This document shows positions 1 to 11,580 of a stretch of DNA of 64,000 bases, one piece after another. Each line of letters opens with the position of its first letter. Position 1 is the stretch's first letter. The DNA is taken from contig CM066033.1 in NCBI GenBank assembly GCA_033557465.1, forward strand, positions 380,625,289-380,689,288, written 5' to 3'. Both the position numbers and the translations under genes were made by a program. The notes beneath the pieces are model-generated. The model had not been told where the DNA came from, did not search any database, and saw only the letters and a list, made by a program, of their open reading frames with translations. The DNA comes from Ichthyophis bannanicus. Taxonomy: Eukaryota; Chordata; Amphibia; Gymnophiona; Ichthyophiidae.

Positions 1-1010
1 GGAGTGCTTTCATCCAGTGGACAGTAAAGGTTGGTCCTAGAATGTTATCTGTAAAATAATTCTCTGAAATATTGGGCTTAGCATGAGCTAAGAGAATATT
101 TCCTCCCCCTCAATAATTCATTTCTCTGCTGAGTTTATCATAGAGCCTCAAGCTCCTCCAATGACTTCATAATAAAATCCAAACAAAGGGTTAGAGGGTA
201 GTTGGATCTAATGGACCTGAACAAGGTTATCTAGAAATCAGAGCAAATATTTTCTAAATAAAAATAAACTATTTTTCTACACACCAAAATAGCATTTCGG
301 CTTAGTCTGCTTCTTGAGTCAGCTAGGTTCCAAGTTTACTTTAAAAATGCAAAGAGAACATGAGAAATTATACTATGGCTCTCAGATACACATGCAAATA
401 CTGATTTTAGAAAGCTGCTATTTATCATGGAGATCTACATCATGCAGAAATTTCAAGGGGACATGGCCTGGGCAGGCCGAAAATATGAATGTGTATTTCC
501 CATTATACAAGGGAAATATACATGTATACCAAAAGATTTCCACTGGCTTTTGCACCTGTCCTGAGGCATGCACAAGTGGCAATTAAGGGGCAGGTACAAA
601 AGGTACCCACCACCAATAGCCCCTGCCAGGCAAGAACCCCACCCTAATCCCCTTATCCCACCAGGCAAGAACTCCCCACAATCCCAACCTGCACCAGGCA
701 AGACACCCCCCCCCCCCCCGACTTACCTCCGCAATCCCTGGTGTATAATGGTATAGGGCAGGGGCAGTCCCTACTCACTCCTGCCCTGTAGGGTGTTGGC
801 TTCAAAATGGCATCAGTTGACCACTAGCGGTAGTCTCTCTCAATAGTGCCACTAGGGGTCAAGTAACCAAAGAAGTGCATTTGTATCTTTATTTGGCAGC
901 TTGACCACTAGCAGCAATATCATGAGACTATGCTTAGGGGCCAACCAGCACCATTTTGAATCCAACATCGATGGGGGAGCACAGGCCTGCAGATTACTCT
1001 TGCCTCATAC
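1..1010. other. Non-coding stretch, no recognisable gene
   Basis: No frame in this stretch resembles a known protein. There is a 14-base C run at 706-719 inside a C-rich tract. A small imperfect inverted repeat lies at 817-862 (TTGACCACTAGCGG against CCACTAGGGGTCAA), and a third copy of the motif starts at 901. This may be a remnant of a short repeat. Confidence 0.6.
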
Positions 1011-1018
1011 CTCTAGAG

Positions 1019-1136
1019 CAGGGGTTCTCAATCCAGTCTTTGGGATAGTCCTAGTCAGTCAGGTTTTCTGGATAATCGCAATGAATATAGATGAGAGAAA
1101 TTTGCATGCAATACCTCCATTGTATGCAAATCTCTC
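1019..1136 (+). mobile_element. Left half of a palindromic hAT-like MITE
   Basis: The segment opens with CAGGGGTTCTCAA right after the octamer CTCTAGAG (1011-1018), which fits a hAT end with an 8-bp target duplication. It runs through its own palindrome centre near 1110 (TTTGCATGCA against TGTATGCAAA) and stops abruptly at the TTTA-rich tail of a LINE. The missing half reads well at about 25348-25404, ending CCCCTG followed by CTCTAGAC. The two look like one element opened by the 24-kb nest. An unrelated second copy is possible, because hAT elements favour CTCTAGAG-like targets. Confidence 0.55.
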
Positions 1137-2381
1137 ATATTTATTTATTTTATTTAACACCTTTTGTATACTGCTTTATCATTAAGTCAAAGCGGTTTAC
1201 ATTTAACTTAAACTTGGAGGTTTTACAGTGAACAGAACGGAGTACAGTTAACTTGTTACCGTAAGAGAACAACGGATTAGCAGTATAAACTGTAAAAACA
1301 TTGTTTAAACTAGGGTAGCAACTTGTTCTTTTCAAAATATTCTGGGTATGTTAGGGTGTAATTATCCTCGGGGGAGGTTGTTGTTGAGTGGTTTGTGTTT
1401 GTTGTGGGAGTGCATTCATCTTTTGGGTAGGGTGTTGTGGCAGTGTATTGTCCTTTTTGTCTTGCTGTCTTTCCATGTGTTCGGTGATGGTAAGTATCTG
1501 TTCTGAAGTGTTCTGTAAAGAGGAACATTTTTAGCCTTTGGTGGAATTCAGGGCTATCATCCATAGATTTTAGTTTGTCCGGAAGTGAGTTCTATAGGGA
1601 TAGTGCAAATAAGGAGAATACCTTGCTGCAGGTTGTTTGCTTTATGCCTTTAGGGTGGGGATGATAGTTGTTGGTTCCTCTTGGTCTGGTGTCTGGAGCT
1701 TTCTATATGAGGGTTTTTAGACACTGCCAATTAGCTTGTGAAGGATCTTGAAAATTAAGTCTTATTTTGTATCTGATACAGAATTGAATTGGAAGCCAAT
1801 GTAGTTGTTAGAATGGGTAGTATATGGTCATGTTTTGATGCACCTGTTATGCGGGCTGTGGTATTTTGGGCCATTTGCAGAGGGTAGATTATGTGCTTTG
1901 GAAATCATTGGTAGATTATGTTGTAGTAGTCCAAGTATGGTATTATTATGGCCTGGCATACTGTGTAAAAATCAATGGGGTTGAGTAAAGGGCATCGTTT
2001 TTGTATGATCTTCATTTTGTGGTAGGCGGCTTTTGTTGTTCTCTTGACATGTGCTTGTAAATTTTGATTTTGGTCAAGCATAATCCCCAGATATCTGATC
2101 TCGGACTTGACTGTCAAGTCAATGGTTGATATTTTTAATGATGGTGGAGAGGGGAAGGTGGTATCTCTGGTCCCGTGGAGCATCTCCGGTTTTTTTGTTT
2201 TTTTTCTTTTTGTGGTTTATGGTCAGGTTGTGATAGCCATTGTACAATTGTCTTGAAGCATCTTTTTATTGTTGTATAGTCCGGCTTAGTTATGGTGAAG
2301 GGAGCGTATATCATAATATTATCTGCACAGATGTGGTACAGTACATTGTATTTTTGTGTTATAGTGCATAATGGTTGGATA
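1137..2381 (-). mobile_element. CR1/L2-superfamily LINE, 3' part, decayed
   Basis: On the minus strand the best frame (1905-2183) matches the region after the RT catalytic core, with the 'IRYLG..LDQ' and 'IIPYLDY' blocks also found in the intact LINE at 19499-22585. Upstream of it, near 2320, a degraded catalytic motif reads CADN instead of YADD. The 3' end is the TTTA-rich tract near 1137-1160, followed by a 'tatactgctttatc...aaagcggtttac' block that resembles the tails at 16860 and 25240. Numerous frame breaks make it a dead copy. It stops at the Tc1 end at 2384. Confidence 0.75.
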
Positions 2382-2383
2382 TA

Positions 2384-2415
2384 CAGTTGTGGTCAACATT
2401 ATTGGCACCCTTGCA
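2384..2415 (+). repeat. Left terminal inverted repeat of the Tc1 element
   Basis: These 32 bases are the exact reverse complement of 23660-23691. The TA before it (2382-2383) is the target duplication. Confidence 0.92.
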
Positions 2416-3180
2416 GTTCAACCAATATCCAATATTAATGTCCAATATCTAAAAAAAAGGGGCCAGTGAAATGGCTTTGGACTATATATGCACACATATT
2501 TGACACAAAAAAGAATCAAATAAAACAAAAACAATTTAAAAAGGAAATAGTAGGAAATAGTATAAAAATGGGACATTGCCAGGACATGATTATTCAAACA
2601 TATATATTTTTTGTTGGAATTTTCACCTTGAAGGAAAAACCTTCTCGTGGTGTAATATTCCTTTTTATTCTTTTAATTAGGGACGCAACCCTATCAAAGG
2701 TATTAAGGGGATTATAAGCCCCTCAAAACCAACCGTGATCAACCTATTCAGTAGGCATAAAACCAATTTAAAAAGTCACTTATCTGGATGTAATCATTCC
2801 TCAGCTCAAAAACGTCTACCAGCTCCCCTTCTTATCGCCTCTCTACAGCCGTTAATGCAATGTCCACGGACTTGGCTTCATCCCCGGCAAAATCACTCAG
2901 AGCATAGGGCCTACTCAGATGATACAGCCAAATGTAAAGAACGAGACATCCATAGTGACTTTGGAAGATATCTTTCAAGTAGCAACCATACGAGGCCCTT
3001 CACTCGATCCAGTAACCCAACGTTGTATATGTTTCAAGCCAACGATTGTCCTCGCTCTTTCTCAAACTGTGTTGCTCCAATATCCACCCTGGAAGCTACC
3101 TATTTTGAACTTCCTGGCGTGGTCACATGACCGGTTGATGACCAATGGCCTCCTACCTTTTCAAAAACTCACCCAATCTC

Positions 3181-3819
3181 CTACACAATGCTCCACCAAT
3201 CCAAAGTAGCATTTAAACCATGAGGTGCTACAGAGTCCAACTTATACACCCAATATTGTTCCCGATAGGCTAAACGGAACTTTCTATCACCCCCTCTATC
3301 ATTTAGTGGAACATGATCTAACACTCTCCACCGCAAGTCAGCAAAAACATGATGTTTTTCCTGACAATGTGATGCCATCGGAGCTGTCAAAACCCCACCA
3401 TTTATCCGAGAGCGATGCTCTTGAAGCCGTTTTTTCATAGATCTACTCGTCCTTCCAACATATATCAAATCACATGGACAGATTAAAACAAATATGACAA
3501 ATGGTGTCAAACAAGTCTTATAAAATTTACTATATAACTTTTGATGGCTCACCGGGTGTTCCCAAATATTCCCTTCCAAGGTTGATTCACAAAAGTCACA
3601 AGTAGAGCATTTAAAATGTCCATAAATCCCCATCTCTTGACATCGATTGTCATTATGTACCACCCAATCTGCAATATTTCTACCTCTTTGAAAAGCTATC
3701 ATTAATGGCTTTGCAAAGCTGGGGTGTAATGTTAAAATCGGCCAGTGGGTCTTCATGATCTGCATCACTTTCGTCGCTCCAGGCATATATGATAAAACCC
3801 CCACATAAGAAGAACCCAC
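3181..3819 (-). pseudogene. PLE-1 C-terminal part with GIY-YIG endonuclease
   Basis: This 212-residue open frame carries the GIY-YIG block as 'DLIYVGRTSR' with the following 'KKRLQEHRSRI', plus a Cys/His cluster upstream ('CSTCDFCEST') that is usual in Penelope linkers. In PLEs this domain nicks the target for priming. The frame is the 3' portion of a single polyprotein; its RT part is in separate broken frames upstream (3928-4900). The GIY-YIG region itself is intact here, but the whole element cannot make a full protein. Confidence 0.85.
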
Positions 3820-3927
3820 CTCTCTAGCAGAGCCAAAGTCGGGCCTATCCCACCATTCCCCATAATTATACCGGGCTCTCTTATATGCCCGATTTATGAG
3901 ATCCAGAGGATATCCCCGTTCTAATAG

Positions 3928-4933
3928 TCAGTTCTTCAATTGTGAGGCTTGAATTTTAAAATCCTCCACTGTGGAACACAACCAGTGTAATCGAATAAAC
4001 TGACCCACTGGTAAACCCCGCCGTAAAGGACCCGGGTGGTAGCTACGATAATGCAATAAAGTATTTTGTTGCACTTCCTTGCGGTATAAAGTGGATCCTA
4101 TTTCAGAATGTTCCTTGTACAATCTAATGTCCAAAAAATCAACCCTTTCCTTATGAAACGTAGGTGTAAATTACAAGTCCATCGACAACGTATTTATCCA
4201 TATGAAAAACTCCTGTAATTTCTCCTCAGTTGCAACCCAGAAGAAAATAATATCATCAAGGAATCTAGTCCACATACGAATGTGACGGAACCACTCCAAA
4301 GGGTAAATAAATCTGGACTCAAAATCCGCCATGTAGAATGTCGCTATTGAAGGCGCTGCTGTAGCTCCCATCGCGATGCCATGCATTGTTGAAAAAATTG
4401 ACCCTCGAATTGAAAAAAAGTTTTTGTCAATACCAGTCTCAACAGACTAATGACAAAGTCCTTTGGCAATCTAGCGGGTAAATTAAAAGGAACTTGCATG
4501 GCCATATTCAGAGCTGCCTCTTGATTGATGTTTGTATATAGAGCCTTTACATCCATAGTCACCATAAGCCAATTTGACTTATCTCCCGATGTATTTTTTA
4601 ATTTTGATAAAAAATGAAATGAATCCTTTACATAGGAAGCTATCGTTGGTAATAATGGACGAAAAAACAAATCACAAAATTGTGACAAAGGCTCCAAAAG
4701 AGACCCTCGGCATCATACAATCAGGCGACCTGGTGGGTTTTGAAGATCTTTGTGAATCTTAGGCACCATATATAAAACAGGTGTAACCGGAGACTCTTTG
4801 TTCAAAAATTGATGTTCCTTGACAGTGATCCATTTCTTTTTTAGAGCTAGATCTGTCTGATCCTTAATTTCTTGCTGAAGAAAATTAGACGGATCCTGTG
4901 TGTGGGAGACATAGTAGGTTAATACTCTAGAAT
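3928..4933 (-). pseudogene. PLE-1 reverse transcriptase, broken
   Basis: Four overlapping minus-strand frames (3928-4134, 4171-4386, 4344-4697, 4713-4933) give consecutive parts of a Penelope RT. The 'VPKIHK..NPPGR' block is near 4760. 'VTMDVKALYTNI' (motif A) is near 4530. 'GIAMGATAAP' (motif B) is near 4360. The catalytic 'RFLDD' is near 4250, with both aspartates kept. The RT clade is related to telomerase. The frames are separated by stops and shifts, so it is a pseudogene. Confidence 0.85.
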
Positions 4934-5119
4934 AGGACATGATTATTAGCACCTTTATAAACAATTCAAATCAGTTTGATCAGAAGAACCACATTCCCAT
5001 TGCAGTACAATTAGGTGCACCTGTGATCAATTGTCAGTACTCACATGACTTGAATCAACCAATGAATGATGGTTCTAATGTTTAAAATGGCCACATTCAC
5101 TCCCTGTTCCATTTTCACA

Positions 5120-5902
5120 ATGGTGAAGACAAAAGAGCTGCCTGAGACCATGAGAAAAGCCATTATCACCAAACATTAAACTTCAAATGGATACAAGGCC
5201 ATCTCCAAAAAGCTTGGGATTCCTATGTCTATAGTTTGCAATGTTAAGAGGTTTTCTGCTCATGGAATTGTCAGGAATCTCCCAGGACATGGTAGAAAGA
5301 GGAATATTAATCCAAGAAGTCTTCGAAGGTTAGTGCGAACTGTTGGAAAATCACTATGTACAACATCCAGAGAGCTTAAGGCTGACATATAGCAATATGA
5401 GTGGTGATTTCAACTTGCAGCATACGCTGCATACTAAACAAAGAAGAACTTCATGGACGAAGGCCAAGGAGAACCCCACTGCTCAAAGACCAACATAAAA
5501 GGGCATGCCTGACCTTTGCCCAGACCCACTTTGAGAAATCACAATCCTTCTGGGAAAATGTTCTGTGGACAGATGAAACCAAACTTGAGCTCTTTGGCAA
5601 TGCAGACCAGTGATACATTTAGAGACGAAGAAATTACACTTATAAGTAAAAAAACACCCTTCCTACAGTTAAATATGGTGGATGTTCCATAATATTGTGA
5701 GGTTGTTTTGCTGCCTTAGGAACTGGAAGCCTGGCATGTATTAAATGAATCATGAAGTCAGAGGACTACCAATGTATTTTGGAGTGAAAATGTGCTATCT
5801 AATGTCAAAAAACTAGTTCTGTGTCGAGGGTCATGGGTTCTCCAGCAGGACAGTGACTCAAAACATACATCCAATGGTTAAAAAGGAACAAATGGACTCT
5901 TT
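5120..5902 (+). pseudogene. Tc1 transposase, N-terminal two thirds
   Basis: The frame starts at an ATG at 5120 and reads the paired helix-turn-helix DNA-binding region, then the DDE core. The first acidic residue is in 'LWTDETK' (about 5570) and the second in 'QQDSDSKH' (about 5850). Several stops interrupt it, including in the HTH region (after 'ITKH') and after 'FGNADQ'. The L1 insertion at 5918 falls between the second and third catalytic acids. The rest continues at 11789. Confidence 0.85.
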
Positions 5903-6087
5903 TAAACTGACCAGCAAGGTTACGTGAGCACATGAACAGGTGAGGACACTCCTCATCTCGCTACCAGGCTGACCTGCCTTGAATCGTATAACTTTAGGTG
6001 ATTAGCCATTCTTCAAAGGTGAACTCTATCCACTGTTTCCAGAGGGTGCGGTGATTCTAAATTTTTAGGTGGTGACCGCATCAACAT

Positions 6088-6360
6088 GTGAGCGGTGACA
6101 AAAAAATAGAAAAAGGCGGTCGCAATCCCAAGATGGTGTCAGTGACAGCTGTGCCATCATCCCCTGGCATGGAAAGCATTGATTCTTCACTGGACAGGGT
6201 CATGCAGAAACTGGAGGAAAAGGGAACCGCACTCACAGAGGTGGGTCCTAAGCTTGTGGAGTTGCGTGTGGCAGAACTGGAGAATATGGAGGGACAGTGT
6301 GATCAAGACCTACAGAGGCACCAACAACAAATATAATCGCTATAGTCTAAAGTGGATGAC
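6088..6360 (+). pseudogene. L1-like ORF1 remnant
   Basis: An 82-residue frame opens at 6088 and continues after a stop at 6334 with similar composition. It is Glu/Leu/Gln-rich with heptad-like spacing ('MQKLEEKG', 'LVELRVAELENMEGQ'), which suits the coiled-coil trimerisation region of an L1 ORF1. The RNA-recognition and C-terminal domains expected downstream are not visible; that DNA is either gone or interrupted by the insertion at 6510. It could also be an unrelated coiled-coil frame. Confidence 0.5.
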
Positions 6361-6509
6361 TTGGAGAGCCCAGATCAGCAACTCCCCTCCTTATCTGAAA
6401 TGTGGCTCACCAGGTACTTGGTCTGACCTCCCTGTTAAACGCGATTCAAGTGCAGCACACTCACTCCCAGGCCAAAGGTGGAAGGCCAAGGGAGGCCCCG
6501 TCTGGTCCT

Positions 6510-6774
6510 GCGAACCCAGTCCAAAGCGTGATTATGTAGTTTCGTTGTTGCTGTGGCAGTTGCTGATGGTAACCGGAGTTAGCGAGTGCTGCAGTGGAAT
6601 GCAACGAGGCATTGATAGAGTTTATTTACTTGATCAACCCCTGACGAAGTGTGCGAAACACGGCCTGTGTCGGGTTGGCAATAAGATTATTAATAAAACT
6701 CTGACTTTTCCACATAATGACGCTTTGGACTGGGTTCGTTGGTATACGTGATTATTTGCCTTTTCGTGGTGGTG
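6510..6774 (+). mobile_element. Short inverted-arm, hammerhead-bearing insertion (PLE-like, non-autonomous)
   Basis: The 265-bp segment is flanked by a 13-bp direct repeat, CCCGTCTGGTCCT (6497-6509) and CCCGTCCGGTCCT (6775-6787). Two inverted arms of about 30 bp lie at 6511-6540 and 6711-6738 (CGAACCCAGTCCAAAGCG and its complement), followed on the right by a 36-bp tail (6739-6774). Between the arms is a hammerhead-ribozyme-like fold. Inverted arms, a tail on one side and a 13-16-bp TSD are the same layout as the large PLE-2 in this window. It encodes no protein. Confidence 0.7.
6635..6677 (+). ncRNA. Candidate type I hammerhead ribozyme
   Basis: The parts fall in the right order. Helix I is CAACCC (6635-6640) with GGGTTG (6672-6677), six pairs. 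The first core strand is CTGACGA (6641-6647). A short helix II/loop follows (6648-6654), then the GAAA core (6655-6658). Helix III is ACAC (6658-6661) with GTGT (6667-6670), with loop GGCCT. The cleavage triplet GTC ends at 6671. Helix II is weak, with one extra A next to the core, so activity may need a dimer or may be lost. Hammerheads are known from Penelope-like elements. Confidence 0.6.
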
Positions 6775-7719
6775 CCCGTCCGGTCCTGGCCAGGATTTAA
6801 AATTTTCAGCATAAATCTCAAATTGCTCCAGGCCTTCGAAAAGCACCGGGATTTGTGCCTAGATAACCATCAGATACTTCTGTTTTCAAGATTATCCAGT
6901 GGCTCTAACTGCGAAATTTGTGCTGAACTTTTTAAATGTGGCATCGGTTTTGCTCTGGCTTCTCCTGCGAGTTTAAAAATTCACCATGAGGAAACTACTC
7001 ATACTTTTGAGCAAGCTGGAGCAGCAAAACAGTTCTTGGATCTTTTGCCATGACCTACGGATGGCTGTAGCCCTAAGCGCTGATCCTAAGGAACAATAGG
7101 ATCTGATTTAACTAATTTTCCATTGGTTTTCTCCTGCCCTTGTTTTGGATGGGACAGTGCACGGGACTGGAACTATATCATGTATAATGAGATATATATG
7201 AATATTTTAATCCCTCTCCGGCTTCAGTTTTTGTAAGCTGCTTCCCCTGTGTTGTGTTGTGGGGGCCTCCTTGGGGGTGAAGAGAGGGGGGTAACCCAGT
7301 AGCACTGCTGATCGTGGCCTACTCCGTATTGTTGGAGTTTGGCTGTGGCTGTTTTGTTCGGTAGTGTTTGGGGGTTGTTTGTGTGGGAGTGTAAGTGAAG
7401 GTGCAGGGTTAGTGGAAGGGAGGGAGGGAAGGGGATTGGACAGATGAGTTCAACAGAGTGAGGATGGGAATCTGTTTAGAGGATCTTGGGCTGTATGGAT
7501 GGGTTTGCTGGGAGGGCTTTTGGAGGGTGGATGGTTGGGAAATGTGATTGTTGGGGGGGGGGAGGTTGGGAGAGTAGGGTGGCTCCTACAGTGGAGCTGT
7601 GCTTCATTAGGGATAATTTGCCATCTCCTTGGGGTTGAGACTGGGCAGATCCTGGGGAATATTATGTTTAATGTACATTGGACTCACTCTGATACGAAGG
7701 ATCATGTCACTTAATGTGC

Positions 7720-8400
7720 GGATAATCTCCTGGAATGTCTGAAACATAAATTCTCTGATCAAGCGCACTAAGATTTTGCAAGCATTGAAGCGTAAGGGCG
7801 CTCACTTGGCCTTGCTGCAAGAAACACACCTCAGTTTGCTGGAACATGAGAAACTCTCATGGGACTGGGTGGCTAAAGTTTATGGGGCCTCCTTGGGGAT
7901 GCATAAGGCTGGGGTGGCAATTTTGCTGAAACGTGAGATACCCCAGGAGGTGGTGAACTGTGAGGCTGACCCTCAGGGGTGCTTTCTATTTTTGACAGCT
8001 AAGTTGTATAACGAGGAGCTTGTCATAAGCAATGTCTGTGCTGCCAATGAGTATAGTCACGGGTTTTTTCGCGACATTCTGCATAGGGTGGTGCGAGATG
8101 GCCAACATAGAGTAATTCTTGTAGGTGACTTCAACTGCCTCCATGATCCAGAGCAGGATAAATCCGGCAGAGGGAATGCGGCAGGGTGGACAAATAAAGG
8201 GATTAGCTTTATGTTTCGCAAGGGTAATCTGGTGGATGTCTGTACCTGGGTGCTCACAAATATACGCACTTGTCTAAGACGCATGCCATCTAGTCACATA
8301 TTGATTATGTTCTCATGTCCGTGGGTGGCTTTGACTGTGTTCTTCGAGCGGGAATTGAACCAGTTGTAATTTCAGATCATGGCATGGTTTGGATGGACTG
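7720..8400 (+). pseudogene. L1-like ORF2, endonuclease domain
   Basis: The frame reads from about 7700 with an in-frame stop near 7740, then opens at 7776. It contains 'LALLQETHL' (catalytic Glu of the AP-like endonuclease) and 'ILVGDFNCLHDP' near 8120. The GDFN block is the Asp/Asn pair of the active site. A frameshift follows near 8250, after which the frame no longer matches. The domain would nick target DNA for priming. It is clearly inactive in this copy. Confidence 0.8.
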
Positions 8401-9036
8401 GGCAACTAGGAGGGAGGCTTGCTCTAGCTGGCAGTGTCCAGCCTTCTTCTGGGAGGAAGAGGAGGATTTTTAAACATTCTTGAGGAAGCAGTGGGATGAG
8501 TATGCTCATTTTAATGAGCCTCATAAGTGTACCCCTATCTTGTTTTTGGAAGCCAGCAAGACCGTGCTACACAGGTCCACTATAGCATATATGATGCAAC
8601 GGCGCAAACATCTTGACCATAGTATCCTCCATTTGGTGCGAATGATGCAAAAGCTTCAATGCCAGGGCATGTCAAGTTGGGGGAATTCACGCCAGCAGAA
8701 ATATATAGATGCCTAGGCTGCGCTAAACGTATTCTTACAATAGCGGGAGGTTTTGTCACTGCAGTATTACAAGCACTGCTTTTACTGATATGGGAATCGG
8801 TCTGAGAAATTTTTAGCACATGGTCCATGATGGGGGGGGGGGGGTGGCTCGTGCTTTGTCTCAATCCTTAAGGATGACTAGGGCCAGCTGAGGAACCAAC
8901 CATGCCAGATTGCGACCACCTTCCGCTCATTTTTCTACTCTGTATTCCATTGAGTCGGGTGATTTAGATGCAGGAATGTCTTTTTTGCATAACCTTTCAT
9001 TCCCCCAGTTGATTAAGGTGGATCTTGCAATTTTAA

Positions 9037-9930
9037 ATGCCCCGTGTCATGCGGGAGATTCAAAAGGTGATAAAGCAGAGTGAGTTGCACAAGGCTCCCG
9101 GCCTGGACAGCTTTGGGTCGGAATATTACAAGCTATTGGAGCTACAGGTAACTACAGCATTAGTGGATATGTATGCGGCAGTTTTAAAGGTTGGCATCTT
9201 TCCACAATGTGCGGCCATTACTATACTTTCTAAGCCCGGAAAAGACCCTTTGGAACCGGTACCATATTGTCCCATTTTGTGGGCATCATACCTCGCCTCC
9301 GTGTTGGTGCAACAATTGAACATGCTTCCTCGGCTGATTGGTCCTCAGTAGGTAGGCTTTGTTCCTGGTAGGGGTGTGGTATGGAACATCTCACAGCTTC
9401 TCCTAGCCATGGAATACTGTGTGGCCTACCAACTCCCCTTGCTATTGGTAAGCTTCGATGCTGAAAAAGCATTTGATCGGGTAGCTTGGATGTATTTATG
9501 GATCATACTTGAAAGCTACGGTTCTACTTGGCCTTTCTGAGCTGAATTGATGCTCTTTATGAAGAGCCACAGGTGATGGTTGGGGTGAATGAGGTCTACT
9601 CAGAGCCTTTCACATTAAAGTGCTCTTTGTTTTGTCCCAAGGGCCTTGCAGATTATTGAGACATTTGGTCACTTCTCAGGGCTTCGGATTAATCATTCTA
9701 AATCAATGGCACTGGATGATGGAGGCAGGGTTCATAGGACCTGGAGAGAGCCTTTCCCGCTGGTGTGTGCAGAGGAAGTGATTTGTTACTTGGGAGTGCA
9801 ACTGCTGACAGACCCTACTAAGCTCTATGTGAGCAATATACCATCCTTGCTTTCCAAAACGACTCGGAATCTGCAGAAATGGTTAAATCTTCCGATCTCC
9901 CTTGCGGGGTCAAGTGGCCTTATTTAAAAT
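9037..9930 (+). pseudogene. L1-like ORF2, reverse transcriptase with internal deletion
   Basis: From 9037 the frame gives 'LHKAPGLDSFGSEYYK' and 'AAITILSKPGKDP' (RT motifs 0-1). It then gives 'VSFDAEKAFDRVAW' (motif A, near 9455), the L1-type wording of that block. Soon afterwards, at 9647, the frame jumps to 'QIIETFGHFSGLRINHSKS', which normally lies after the catalytic YADD. The segment coding for the 'G-x-PLSPLLF' and YADD motifs is missing, so the RT cannot be active. Stops at about 9348 and 9538 add to this. Confidence 0.8.
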
Positions 9931-11300
9931 GATGGAACTCCCCCAATGGATTTATGTGGTCTGGCATCTCCTCATATGGGTCTCTCTAGGGACTGGAAAC
10001 TACTTGACCAACGAGTTGGTTGTTTCCTTTGGCGAGGGAGGACTTCCAGGATTCCTTTGTTGGCCATTATGCACTGGCATGATGAGACAAGCCTGGAATT
10101 CCCATCTCTCCAGGTTTATAATCTGTGGTGTATGCTGAGACATATTAAGGATGGGATCAATGGAATGGAGGAGTGCACTCCAACTTCGATGTTAGACTGG
10201 CTATTGGCTCCGCATCATTGTTTATATATTTTTCATGCCCCTTTTAACTAATTGGGGTGTTGTTGGAGTAGGAGTGAGTACCTAGGTACTCTCAGGGCCG
10301 CTTGGTGAGCTCTATGCTCTATGTCATCGATTTGGTCTTGTGTGGTGGTGTACGAGCCCGCTCCCACTGGTGGGCAATCCTGACTTTCTTCTGGGACTTA
10401 CCTCGGAGGCACCATGTCATCGGGCTTCTCAGGGTCTGCTGCGCATAGGCAACCTCCGCCCCGAGGGAGGAATGGTAATTGACTCTTTTATTAACCTTCA
10501 AAGACTGTTTGTCTTCTGCTATTTACAAGTGAGGCAGTATGTGGGGCTCCTCATGTGTGGTGTTCCAGATCTCCTGCACAGAGGAGGCTCACTTGATCTG
10601 TTTGAGGGTCTCCTTTCTGAGGAGGGAACGTCAGCTAAGGAGATCCGGGATCTGCTTCAGCTTGCTCTGGATCAGAGGTATTTGGAGTTGCTCTTTAAGC
10701 GCTGGGGCATAGATGGGGTGAATGAGGCCACTCCAAATTTTCTTTGCTCCGCCTTTTTAAAGTGTGCTTCCCTCATAAATTGTTTACTTAAAAGAGCTTC
10801 AATATAAATTCTTGTGGAGGGCCTATGCACATTATTTATGGGCTCACAGGACCAGCCTGCGTGTTGCTGATTCATATCGGCTATGCGGCAGGACTCGGGG
10901 CACTTTGACTCATCGTTTCTGGCTTTGCCCCAAGGTGCAATCACTATGACAACTAATTTGCACGTGGTTTGGGGATATTCTATCTCTCACAGCGACCCTC
11001 TCCCAAGCTATGTGTTTGTTCGGCCAGTATTTGGAAATTGGGAATATATCATCGACCCAGCAACTTATATGTGACAGGGGCTTTTTGATGGTAAAAAGGG
11101 TACTTTTATGCCACTACCTCTCCAAGGAGGCCCTGGGATTCCAGCAACGGGAAAATGATTTCTCTGACCTTATGCATATGGAGTGGATGACTGCGAAGCA
11201 ACTGGAGACTAAGGCAAGGGAAGGTTTTCTTGCAATAAGGATGCCATATATAGAGACACTCCCACAAGCATTCAAGGAAGTGTTAATGAATGTGTGATCT
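9931..11300 (+). pseudogene. L1-like ORF2, C-terminal region
   Basis: Several short frames (9946-10251, 10340-10807, 10883-11297) continue the ORF2 tail. Near 10880 the reading 'LCGRTRGTLTHRFWLC' fits the Cys/His block that ends L1-type ORF2 proteins. The last frame finishes at 11297 with a stop, followed by a G-rich 3' UTR. Frame changes are frequent. No other function is likely. Confidence 0.7.
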
Positions 11301-11580
11301 GATGGGGTGAGTGCTTGTCTGGTGTAGGGGAGTGTGTTGTATATTTGGAGTGGCTGTGTGTGGATGCTAAGATGGATATGGTCTAAGTATGAAAGTTGAT
11401 GGGGAGTGGTGTGTTGCTGGCGGAGGGGGGAGGATTAGGGGGGAGGAGAGGAAGTTAGGAGACGGGGTCATGCCCTGGTTGTGAGTTGTTTGGGTATTTA
11501 CTCTATTATCAAGTGCAATGTGTTATACTCTTCACTGACTCTGAACATGACCATTCTGTTTAACTCTGTAAGTACATTTT

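Larger units (their letters stand above)
2595..4933 (-). mobile_element. Penelope-like element 1 (PLE-1), 5'-truncated
   Basis: The insertion is bounded by a perfect 14-bp direct repeat, AGGACATGATTATT (2581-2594 and 4934-4947), which belongs to the interrupted Tc1. On the minus strand it reads RT then GIY-YIG endonuclease, the Penelope order, followed by a roughly 590-bp 3' region (2595-3180). The N-terminal part of the protein is missing, so this copy is 5'-truncated. Stops and frameshifts break the frame into at least five pieces. Confidence 0.85.
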
